Source: JBDGRJ01 sp042218065 (GTDB lineage: Bacteria; Patescibacteriota; Patescibacteriia; Magasanikbacterales; UBA922). Taken from it: a stretch of 6,869 bases of DNA. The position numbers and the translations under genes were made by a program. The notes below the pieces were generated by a model, which searched no databases, had not been told where the DNA came from, and worked only from the letters and a program-made list of their open reading frames with translations. The stretch is from positions 1 through 6,869 of the forward strand of contig JBDGRL010000088.1 of NCBI GenBank assembly GCA_042218065.1, read 5' to 3'. Of this stretch, positions 1-6,841 are shown piece after piece. The stretch's first letter is position 1. Every line of letters starts with the position of its first letter.

Positions 1-521
1 CTAAGCTCGGTTGCGGTCTTGTCGGACAATCTAGCCAGCACTTTATCTATATGCTCTTTTTCTTTTCCGCTTAGTTGGTCTAGATCCGCCTGCCGGTGCG
101 GCAAATACTTCTTCTGTTCATAATCAAAATATTCACTATCAACCTGCTCAATCTCATCCTGCTGTTCCATTTGCTCGATCACTTTTTTGAAAGATTTGGG
201 AGTCGGACCATGATGATTCTTGATATACTCCAACCCCATCAACTGCTGTTCGTATTTTTCGTAGTAATCAAAGTCTATAAAATAAAGCAGTTTATACAAT
301 ACCGTCTCGCCCACGTTCGGCTTAGCACCCACCTGATCCAAGATGTACAATAAAACTTCTCTGAATTTGTCATAATCCTTTTGCGGAACATTGACTCTCA
401 TCTCCGGCTGATCATCTTCTTTTTCACTTAGATTAACTTCATCGTCCGAAAGTTCACCGGAAATAATATCATTCATCCCGATAACAAAAATTTCTATAAG
501 TTTGTCTTCCTGTTCTGACAT
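1..521 (-). CDS. Panacea-domain (DUF4065, SocA-like) protein, 3' part missing
   Basis: The start is ATG at 521-519 and the frame stays open for 173 codons to the window edge, so the C-terminus is missing. After an acidic N-terminal region (residues 1-45) comes a segment typical of the Panacea/DUF4065 family. It includes a VLYKLLYFIDFDYYEKY-type helix at about residues 74-90 and a YIKNHHGPTPKSF signature at about 99-111. Known family members are antitoxins or proteolytic adaptors (SocA), or promiscuous antitoxin domains paired with many unrelated toxins. That this protein is an antitoxin is inference: no small toxin gene lies upstream, so a partner, if any, should lie beyond position 1. The ATG is 9 bp after the helicase stop and lacks a Shine-Dalgarno motif, so read-through transcription from the defence operon is possible. 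GC is about 40% by hand count, clearly above the neighbouring genes, which points to a different origin. Confidence 0.8.
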   Translation of the reverse strand, partial: MSEQEDKLIEIFVIGMNDIISGELSDDEVNLSEKEDDQPEMRVNVPQKDYDKFREVLLYILDQVGAKPNVGETVLYKLLYFIDFDYYEKYEQQLMGLEYIKNHHGPTPKSFKKVIEQMEQQDEIEQVDSEYFDYEQKKYLPHRQADLDQLSGKEKEHIDKVLARLSDKTATEL

Positions 522-530
522 ATAAGATTA

Positions 531-2474
531 TTAATTACTAATATCAATCACCTTCCAATAATCATTATCAAAATCTGGATCAAATCTGTCTTTATGGATA
601 GCGAAACAAAGTAGATGTTTAGGGCGTGACATGCCTACATAGGCTATTTTAGCCGACTGCTTGTGATAAACTCTATTATCCGAAAATTCCTTTCCACAAA
701 ATTGTGGCTTTAGCCGCTCCGATTCATATTTAGATTGGTAAAAAGTTTCTAAATATAATGTTGCTGAATGAGTCATTCCTTTAACAGCATGTACGGAGTC
801 TATTTTTAATTCTATAGAGTCTTTTTTATAAATTTGACTATCTTCTTTATTTTCTTCGATCTCTTCTTTATCAGCACTCTCAATAAAATTTTGAGTGCCA
901 GAATTCAGAGAATTGTAATTTAAATTTTCAAAGCATTCAAAAAAACTATTTTGGATATATTTTTGAATTAATTCATGGACCTCCTTCACTTCGCCTCTTT
1001 TAAGTTCTTTAGACCAGTTCAAAATTTTTTTTCTTAAGTCATCATATTCTTTTGTAAAATTATGCTCTAAAAAATTTAACAACCTGTTTTTTGTAAATCT
1101 GTTCTGCTCATCAATTTTTATATTTTCTTTATTAAGAATCCTAACAAGAGATTGTAATATATTATCTCTACTAGTCTTTACACTTTTACCTCCTACACTC
1201 AGCTCTGATAAGTAAGTAATCATATTAGTGTAACTCTGACTATTTCTATCATTTTTATTATAATCTGAAAAGTAATCTTTAATTCCTAATCGACCTTCTC
1301 CTCTTTCATGAGTCCAACCTATAGCATAATATGGATAAGAACTATCATACTTTTCAAGATTAAATTGGTTGATTAGTTCAATAAACTTGTCTTTTACTTT
1401 AGGTATTGAATCTTCATCAAAAACTACTAAATGAGGAGGTATATTAGACTTGTTGTTCCAAGAATCAATATCTTTTGAATCAAGTGAAAAATTTTGAATT
1501 ACATTTGAATTTTTAACAGATAATCTGTAACTGCCCTTAAATTTACTTGTTTTTATATTTGGATTCTTTTTCCACAAAATATCCTCTGTAAAGCTACTAC
1601 CAGAATAAATAGATTGATTAGTATCTCCAATCATTTGATAAACTGGCACAGATTTACTGTCTTCCAGAAAAATATCATTCAATAATTCAATTTGAAACCG
1701 ATCCATATCTTGCATCTCATCAACAAAAGTATAAACAAACCTCTGTTGTAGTATTTGTTTTAAATGAGAAAAATTTTTTAAATGATTAAAAGCTAGATAA
1801 TATGCGTCTTTATAGCTTAAAACTCCTTCATTAATTAAATTTTTCTTAATTTGTCTTAACTCTTTATAGGTTGGAGAAGGATTAGAGTGATTGTATGGGA
1901 AATCGTCTATATCACTAAAGACTCCTCTTTTAAGTTTATTCGTTTGAGTATCCAATAGAATATCTACTAGAAAAGATTTATAGTTACTCTTAAACTTTTG
2001 CTTTAAACCGTATAGTAAATTATTAGGAAGCCTATTTACAAATTTCTTCACATACTCTTCACTATTAATGCATTTAGGCTTGTTTTTGTATTCATTATTA
2101 TACTTAGGTTTAGTTAGAAAATTATTAACGAACTTCTGTATAGTTCCAACAAAATTAGGATAAGAAAATAATTTTGGACAATACTTACCAATCTCATTTT
2201 TTATTTCTTCTACAGCACGATTTGTATGAGAAATAACAAGTATTCCGGATCCATTTTCAAAAGGTAAATACTTCTCTAAAATCAATAGTTTTGCCATCAA
2301 AGCAGTGGTTTTTCCACTACCAGGGACGGCATGGAGTTCTAGGGTGTGAAAATCTTTTATAAATTCGGTTCTCTTCTCATCAAAAGTACAATCTTCAGGT
2401 AGTAGAATTTCTTCAGCATATTTAATCTCTTCTTTTTGTATATTAATATTCTCTGGATGCATATTTAATTGCAT
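531..2474 (-). CDS. gajB: Gabija protein GajB, UvrD/Rep-like SF1 helicase
   Basis: This is a superfamily 1 helicase of about 647 residues. Motifs appear in order: Walker A GSGKTT at about 52-57 within AVPGSGKTTAL; motif Ia LVISHTNRAVEEI at about 79-91; motif II VDEMQD at about 251-256; motif III GDTNQSIY at about 283-290; GSYRLS at about 314-319; motif V HAVKGMTH at about 562-569; and motif VI YVGMSRPK at about 612-619. Known GajB binds GajA in a large complex and is activated by DNA ends or termini produced during infection, hydrolysing ATP and dNTPs and helping degrade DNA. The Gabija call rests on the directly preceding GajA gene. The protein is about 150 residues longer than the Bacillus cereus GajB as I recall it (about 494), mostly between the motif IV region and motif V. 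The start is uncertain. TTG at 2477 lies immediately before ATG at 2474, which I chose; another in-frame ATG is at 2462. All overlap the end of gajA, and none has a Shine-Dalgarno motif. The stop is TAA. Confidence 0.87.
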   Translation of the reverse strand: MQLNMHPENINIQKEEIKYAEEILLPEDCTFDEKRTEFIKDFHTLELHAVPGSGKTTALMAKLLILEKYLPFENGSGILVISHTNRAVEEIKNEIGKYCPKLFSYPNFVGTIQKFVNNFLTKPKYNNEYKNKPKCINSEEYVKKFVNRLPNNLLYGLKQKFKSNYKSFLVDILLDTQTNKLKRGVFSDIDDFPYNHSNPSPTYKELRQIKKNLINEGVLSYKDAYYLAFNHLKNFSHLKQILQQRFVYTFVDEMQDMDRFQIELLNDIFLEDSKSVPVYQMIGDTNQSIYSGSSFTEDILWKKNPNIKTSKFKGSYRLSVKNSNVIQNFSLDSKDIDSWNNKSNIPPHLVVFDEDSIPKVKDKFIELINQFNLEKYDSSYPYYAIGWTHERGEGRLGIKDYFSDYNKNDRNSQSYTNMITYLSELSVGGKSVKTSRDNILQSLVRILNKENIKIDEQNRFTKNRLLNFLEHNFTKEYDDLRKKILNWSKELKRGEVKEVHELIQKYIQNSFFECFENLNYNSLNSGTQNFIESADKEEIEENKEDSQIYKKDSIELKIDSVHAVKGMTHSATLYLETFYQSKYESERLKPQFCGKEFSDNRVYHKQSAKIAYVGMSRPKHLLCFAIHKDRFDPDFDNDYWKVIDISN

Positions 2475-2477
2475 CAA
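2443..2477 (-). other. gajA/gajB coding overlap with ambiguous gajB start
   Basis: The end of gajA (TAA at 2445-2443) overlaps the beginning of gajB in another frame. Three gajB starts are possible: TTG at 2477, ATG at 2474 and ATG at 2462. They give overlaps of 35, 32 and 20 bp. None is preceded by a Shine-Dalgarno motif, so sequence alone does not decide. Confidence 0.8.
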
Positions 2478-4224
2478 TAATATAACTTATAGAATCACTT
2501 TTATAATCTTCAAAATCTATTTCCCTCTCCTCTTCATGATCTTCTTCGATTCTTTGGGCTAACCTATAAGCTATTTCAGTCTTGTTCAGAAAGTCACTAC
2601 CTTTTTCTTTTAATTTTTCAGTAAAATTAGACCAATCAGTTCCAGAATGAATGTCTTTAACTACCTCCTTAAACTCAGATCCTAAAATTTCAGACCTTGC
2701 TAGAGAATATTCTAAATTTTGTTTAATGGAACAAAATGTTTCTACCAATTGACCATCGAATTCTTCTCTTCTCTCGTTGACTTTTTGCTTATATTCATCT
2801 TTATTTTCTTGTTTTATATCTAAATCTCTTACTACTGAAACAGGTATATCTAGAATCCCCTTATTTAATTCTTTTCTCTGAAATATTTTCGAGTATCTTA
2901 AAAAAGAAGTGCCTGCAACATTTACAACAGTAATGCCTTGCTTAGTCAGAGATAACCCCTTATGTTTTGCAATAGCAGGAATTAGTAATTCTTCACTCCA
3001 GCCTTCGACCATTATTACCCCTTCAGAGAAAAATAAATTAGATTTAGTAACATCCAAAAATCTCTCTAAAAACTTATAATCATTAGGTTTAAGTTTGGTA
3101 AAACTACTATCCTTAGGGCCTATAGGGAATACTTCAGGTTTTTTTGTTTTTTTATCTAAACCTTCAGTTTCTTTGATATCAGAATTATCATCAGTGTTTA
3201 TAGAATTGCCGCAAATAATTAAGTTCTTCAAATCTATCTTGGAGGCCAAATTTGGACTATGGGTAGTTAGTACAAATTGAACATTGCTTTTATCTTCTAG
3301 TGTTTTAACCATTCTTAATTGTGACTGAGGGTGCAGGTGAGCCTCTAATTCTTCTATTAACCCTAACCGCAAACCATCCCAATCATTTTTTCTTAAATTT
3401 AAAAGCTCAGCTGCCATAAAAAGTAAATTATGGCTGCCCAAACCAAGTTTCTCTTCTTCAAGTGATAATTCTAGATTTTCAATTATTTCTTTAAAGTCTC
3501 TATCGGGAATAGATAAATTTGCCCCTCTTTTTTCTCCAAAAAAATCAAGAAGGAAGTCTTCCAATTTGTCCTTAATTGGCCCCTCACCTTCACCCTCCTC
3601 AAAATAATCTTTTATTTTTTCACTAAAATCCTCAAATTTTTTAACCAACTCTTCTCTATTCTCCTCGTCCTTAAATATTTTATGGCCTCTCAATATTTGA
3701 GATAATCTTGACCCTCTTTTTGATACTAACTCCTCTTTAGCATTTCTTAGTGGTTTCAAATAGGTAGTTCTTAAATATTTTCTAGCACCCCCAACAAGTC
3801 TATATCCCTCATCTTCCACCCCTGCTTTTATCTCATATGACATGATCTCTCCATCTTTTTTTTCTGCATCTAAAAAAACTCTTAAATAAACTCTATCTTC
3901 ACCATTTTCTTGTTCTTCAACACCAAGCCATTTTAAAAAATGTTTTGCTTCCTCATCATTTAAATCTTCAAATATACACTCAATCCTAAGCCTATTTTCT
4001 TTATTATAAAAATCATCTACTGTAAGTCGTATATATTCTGAGCTATGAGTTTTTAAAACATGTTTTATTGAATCTATAATTGCAGTTTTTCCAGAATCAT
4101 TAGGACCAATTAAAACATTTAATCCTTCAGTAAAATCAACTTCAAGATGGGGGTTATCTAAATCAAACTCATTCTCAGAACCAAATTTTCTAAAATTCCA
4201 AAGTTTAAGCTTTGCCAAATACAT
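2443..4224 (-). CDS. gajA: Gabija protein GajA, OLD-family ATPase-TOPRIM endonuclease
   Basis: The protein has 593 residues, close to the usual GajA length of about 580. The N-terminal ABC/SMC-like ATPase shows Walker A GPNDSGKT at 40-47, a degenerate signature around LGLGSHNLLFMAAEL at about 260-274, Walker B LIEELEAHLHP at 289-299, and a switch histidine in TTHSPNLASK at 320-329. The C-terminal TOPRIM domain carries VEGWSEELL at 406-414 (catalytic Glu407), a NVAGTSF turn at 435-441, RDLD at 466-469 as the metal-binding aspartates, and a basic residue near 548 in NKTEIAYRLAQ. Known GajA is a sequence-specific nicking endonuclease that assembles as a tetramer, is inhibited by physiological NTP/dNTP and is released when phage replication depletes nucleotides. 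Its ATG directly abuts the methylase TAA (TAAATG), and its end overlaps gajB. Walker B has Leu293 where related proteins often have Pro. An unspecialised OLD nuclease is the alternative, but the gajB neighbour favours Gabija. Confidence 0.9.
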   Translation of the reverse strand: MYLAKLKLWNFRKFGSENEFDLDNPHLEVDFTEGLNVLIGPNDSGKTAIIDSIKHVLKTHSSEYIRLTVDDFYNKENRLRIECIFEDLNDEEAKHFLKWLGVEEQENGEDRVYLRVFLDAEKKDGEIMSYEIKAGVEDEGYRLVGGARKYLRTTYLKPLRNAKEELVSKRGSRLSQILRGHKIFKDEENREELVKKFEDFSEKIKDYFEEGEGEGPIKDKLEDFLLDFFGEKRGANLSIPDRDFKEIIENLELSLEEEKLGLGSHNLLFMAAELLNLRKNDWDGLRLGLIEELEAHLHPQSQLRMVKTLEDKSNVQFVLTTHSPNLASKIDLKNLIICGNSINTDDNSDIKETEGLDKKTKKPEVFPIGPKDSSFTKLKPNDYKFLERFLDVTKSNLFFSEGVIMVEGWSEELLIPAIAKHKGLSLTKQGITVVNVAGTSFLRYSKIFQRKELNKGILDIPVSVVRDLDIKQENKDEYKQKVNERREEFDGQLVETFCSIKQNLEYSLARSEILGSEFKEVVKDIHSGTDWSNFTEKLKEKGSDFLNKTEIAYRLAQRIEEDHEEEREIDFEDYKSDSISYIIDAIKYASREY

Positions 4225-4227
4225 TTA
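4222..4227 (-). other. TAA-ATG abutment joining the restriction-modification and Gabija modules
   Basis: The methylase stop TAA (4227-4225) is followed directly by the gajA ATG (4224-4222), giving TAAATG with no spacer and no Shine-Dalgarno motif. This zero-gap junction makes reinitiation or coupled translation likely and physically ties the Gabija pair to the restriction-modification genes. Confidence 0.85.
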
Positions 4228-5010
4228 TTTGCTGTATTTCATTTTAGTTAAATCTTCTTGTGGTTCAGGTTTCCTAAAAACAAAAAGATGCTCGTGCTTA
4301 ATCAAGAGAAAATTATATTCCTTAGACCTTTCAGCCCAAAAACCTTCTGTTTTAGTGTTCCACTGATGTTTAATAATATCCTCTTTCAAAACAAATCCCG
4401 CTTCTAGAAATATTTTCATTACATTCGTAGATAAAGGAATATAGTGTTTGTTCTGTCTTGTATCCCCCATTAATAAAGCACAAAACTTACCGGGTTTCAA
4501 TACTCTATATAATTCTTGAGCTACTTGTTCCATTTCCTCATAAAATTCTTCAATGTCAAGATTAGATAAATCCTCTTCTATTTCACCTTCACTATATTCA
4601 ATGATATTCGCATAAGGTGGATGAGTTGCAATTAAATCAACAGAGTTTTTCTCTAGAAAATCTAGATCTCTTGTATCTCCAGTATTGGTTTTGTAAAAAC
4701 AGTTCTCATTTTCATCTTCATAATCAAAATCTAAAAGCTCTTCAGTCAACTCTACCGCTTCCGTGTTTACATCTAAACCAATAGCTTTTCTTCCAGTAAG
4801 TTTTGCTTCAATCAAGGTAGTCCCCGAACCCATCATTGGATCTAAAATAACATCTTCTTCATCAGAATATCGTAAAAGAACATTTCTTGCTACTTGTGGC
4901 GCCCAATTTCCTCTATATTTTGCTGTGTGAGTTGCCCACTTTCCTCTTTTAGGATAAGACCAAACAGTAGAAGTCTCTAATTCAAAATCTTCAGGTTGTA
5001 AATTATTCAT
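4225..5010 (-). CDS. DNA amino-methyltransferase (N6-A or N4-C), motif I before THPPY
   Basis: A 261-residue SAM-dependent DNA methyltransferase. The N-terminal segment (WSYPKRGKWATHTAKYRGNW, about 17-36) leads into the SAM-binding motif I DPMMGSGTT at 57-65. An acidic end of strand 2 follows in GLDVN at 78-82, and the catalytic motif IV reads THPPY at 129-133. Motif I precedes motif IV, whereas in DpnA-type (beta-class) enzymes the DPF.GSGTT motif lies near the C-terminus. This protein is therefore not a simple DpnA orthologue, although it occupies the second-methylase position of a DpnII-like operon. An acidic stretch (about 141-163) follows the catalytic motif. The target base and recognition site cannot be read from the sequence. 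It may protect GATC in another strand context, modify a different site, or modify RNA (TRM11/RsmD-like folds share the motifs), though the neighbours argue for DNA. Its ATG lies inside the last codons of the endonuclease gene, an 8-bp overlap. Confidence 0.85.
   Translation of the reverse strand: MNNLQPEDFELETSTVWSYPKRGKWATHTAKYRGNWAPQVARNVLLRYSDEEDVILDPMMGSGTTLIEAKLTGRKAIGLDVNTEAVELTEELLDFDYEDENENCFYKTNTGDTRDLDFLEKNSVDLIATHPPYANIIEYSEGEIEEDLSNLDIEEFYEEMEQVAQELYRVLKPGKFCALLMGDTRQNKHYIPLSTNVMKIFLEAGFVLKEDIIKHQWNTKTEGFWAERSKEYNFLLIKHEHLFVFRKPEPQEDLTKMKYSK
5003..5010 (-). other. Stop/start overlap between endonuclease and second methylase
   Basis: The methylase ATG (5010-5008) lies within the last codons of the endonuclease, whose TAA is at 5005-5003. 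The two frames share AATGAATAAT. No independent ribosome binding site is visible, so translational coupling is likely. Confidence 0.8.
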
Positions 5011-5950
5011 TTTTAATTACTTCATTTAGTATACCTTCAGAAACCATCTTTAAATTAAAAACATAATCATTTTGGTAAATTGCATCTCTTATAGAATTTT
5101 TCATTCCTCTCCAGCCAACCCCATCAGTAATCCATATAAATTCTAAGTCGTTCTTTTTTGCGTGTTTTTCCTCGTCACTATAGCCTCCTACTATTTCAGA
5201 AGGTTTCGATCCGGTAGTGTTATAATAATTAGTTTCTATTAAATAAATTTTGTCATTTTCTAAAATAGCAAAATCAACTTTATTGTCTCTACCGCTCTCA
5301 TTCTTTTTTATCTGAACATCTTTATCCCACTTTTCCTTAATTTTCTGCTGAGTAGCCTGCTCTATTAAATTATTAAAATCTTTATCTAACATCCTGTATA
5401 CTATTTTTTCCATTGCAAAGCCAGTTCTGTTTTTCCTTGCATTCGTATCCATTCCAACCTCCACACCAAAATAATAATCGACCAAATCTTTAATATCCTT
5501 ATTTTCAAACACATTCTTTAACCCTGAATTGACATAAAAATTTATAAGTTCTTCTTTTGTTTTATTATTAATTTCCTTATTAACTTTAAAATATTTCCTC
5601 TTAAGTTCTGTTGTCCAATCATCTATGCTCTTATCAATATCTTCTAAGCTAACTATATGAGTTTTTCTCAACTTATTAGCCCTAACTGCAATCAATAATG
5701 AAAGCCCTTTTTTAATTCTCGGGTGTCTTTTTAATAAATCTATGAGCTTTTCTTCAGTATCTTTTTTTCCTAATAAGGTATTTAGTAATCTTAGCTCTTC
5801 TTCTAAATCTTCCACTTTCTTCCTTACTTTATCCCAATCCGTAAAATAATCCCACGTTACTATAGTTTCTTGTAAGTTTTCAATAAAAAATTCAAAAACA
5901 TCTTCTTTGCTTTCTAAACCTCTTTCTTTATAAAAATCCAAATACTTCAT
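5003..5950 (-). CDS. DpnII/MboI-family type II restriction endonuclease (predicted GATC)
   Basis: A 315-residue protein, slightly longer than DpnII (about 288). The family signature GMDTNARKNRTG at 166-177 corresponds to the G-D-S/T-N-x-R-K-N-R-S/T-G block of DpnII-type enzymes, followed by AMEKIV. The PD-(D/E)XK-like catalytic core appears as VDFAIL (Asp226) and YLIETNYYN (Glu239 and Asn241, with Asn in place of the usual Lys, as I recall is normal for this family). A TTGSKPSEIVGGY segment follows at about 245-257 and an IWITDGVGW strand at about 272-280, both characteristic of these enzymes. Family members cut before the G of unmethylated GATC. Specificity here is inferred from family and from the adjacent Dam-type methylase. 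The N-terminal 70 residues form a charged, probably helical region. The start ATG is 3 bp after the Dam stop, with no Shine-Dalgarno motif. The gene appears intact. Confidence 0.92.
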   Translation of the reverse strand: MKYLDFYKERGLESKEDVFEFFIENLQETIVTWDYFTDWDKVRKKVEDLEEELRLLNTLLGKKDTEEKLIDLLKRHPRIKKGLSLLIAVRANKLRKTHIVSLEDIDKSIDDWTTELKRKYFKVNKEINNKTKEELINFYVNSGLKNVFENKDIKDLVDYYFGVEVGMDTNARKNRTGFAMEKIVYRMLDKDFNNLIEQATQQKIKEKWDKDVQIKKNESGRDNKVDFAILENDKIYLIETNYYNTTGSKPSEIVGGYSDEEKHAKKNDLEFIWITDGVGWRGMKNSIRDAIYQNDYVFNLKMVSEGILNEVIKNE

Positions 5951-5953
5951 AAA

Positions 5954-6841
5954 TTAATAGTTAGTAATCAATACCTCTTTTATCTTACCTCTTTTATCAG
6001 AATCTGAATTTACGTATCTATTTGCTTGCATTCCATGAATATTAAAATCACTGTATAAGTCATTTATAAAGTCAGTATTAGAGTTACTTAACATTACTTT
6101 TGCACCTCTTTCAGAAAGTTTCCTGAAGGTGTCAGCTAAGTCTTCTTGATCCTTTTTCCCAAAACCATCTGATGTATATCCAGTAAAATCAGAAGTGTCG
6201 CTGATTGGATCATAAGGAGGATCTATATAAACAAAATCATTCTTTTCTACTTTTTCAGCTATATCCCTAAAGTCTTCACAATAAACTTTAGTTCCTTGAA
6301 GTACTTTATTCACATTTCTTAAATTTTCTTCATCGCATATCGTAGGATTTTTATATTTACCACAAGGTACATTAAATTCTCCGCTTTGATTTACCCGATA
6401 CAAGCCGTTAAAACAAGTTTTATTTAAATAAATAAAATTAGCGGAAAGTTCAATTTTATCTTCTTTTGGAATTTCATCTTTTGGGGTCTCTAAATAATTA
6501 GTTTTAATTTCATTAAAATTTGGACGAAGCGTTTCATGGTAAAATTCCTTGCTATGTTTCTTTTTTAAATCCTTAAGTTGATTGATTATCTCATCAACAT
6601 TATCACGAATTGCCTCGTATAAAATGACTAGTATCTTATTTTTATCATTTATAATCGACTTTTCTGGTTGTAGATGAAAAAAAACCGCACCACCACCAAC
6701 CATCGGTTCGTGGTAAGTATTGTAATTTTCTGGAAAAAACTCCTCATATTGGTCAAGCATTTGTCTCTTTCCTCCGACCCATTTTACGAAAGGTTCTGCT
6801 TTAGATTCTGTTTTTGTTTTAGTTTTGGTTGCAGTAGTCAT
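5954..6841 (-). CDS. Dam-type adenine-N6 DNA methyltransferase (DpnM-like), predicted GATC
   Basis: A 295-residue alpha-class adenine methyltransferase of the Dam/DpnM family. Visible motifs are motif X PFVKWVGGKRQML at 17-29, SAM-binding motif I EPMVGGGAVFF at 45-55, an IINDKN segment at 63-68 (motif II/III region), FNGLYRVN at 144-151 and VPCGKYKNP at 158-166 (family-specific blocks in the DNA-recognition part), the catalytic motif IV DPPY at 207-210, and LSNSNTDFI at 251-259. It transfers a methyl group from SAM to adenine N6, predictably in GATC, and would protect the host from the endonuclease encoded 3 bp downstream. The first 16 residues are a Thr/Lys-rich low-complexity tail that most Dam proteins lack. 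The ATG at 6841 is the only plausible start, because an in-frame TAA lies 6 bp upstream and the next Met is residue 28, inside motif X. It is the first gene of the operon, an arrangement that lets protection be made before restriction. Confidence 0.94.
   Translation of the reverse strand: MTTATKTKTKTESKAEPFVKWVGGKRQMLDQYEEFFPENYNTYHEPMVGGGAVFFHLQPEKSIINDKNKILVILYEAIRDNVDEIINQLKDLKKKHSKEFYHETLRPNFNEIKTNYLETPKDEIPKEDKIELSANFIYLNKTCFNGLYRVNQSGEFNVPCGKYKNPTICDEENLRNVNKVLQGTKVYCEDFRDIAEKVEKNDFVYIDPPYDPISDTSDFTGYTSDGFGKKDQEDLADTFRKLSERGAKVMLSNSNTDFINDLYSDFNIHGMQANRYVNSDSDKRGKIKEVLITNY

Noticed and set aside
96..353. Plus-strand open frame of 85 codons
   Set aside because: It lies antisense inside the Panacea-domain gene, whose protein signature is clear. 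The plus-strand translation is hydrophobic low-complexity with no family resemblance.
522..530. Terminator between gajB and the Panacea-domain gene
   Set aside because: The gap is only 9 bp of A/T sequence with no hairpin.
874..898. Inverted repeat GCACTC...GAGTGC with a 13-base loop
   Set aside because: It lies within the gajB coding sequence between helicase motifs, has no U-run typical of a terminator, and a 6-bp stem is expected by chance in AT-rich sequence of this length.
3095..3280. Plus-strand open frame of 61 codons inside gajA
   Set aside because: It is antisense to the conserved region between the GajA ATPase and TOPRIM domains and has no recognisable motif or start context.
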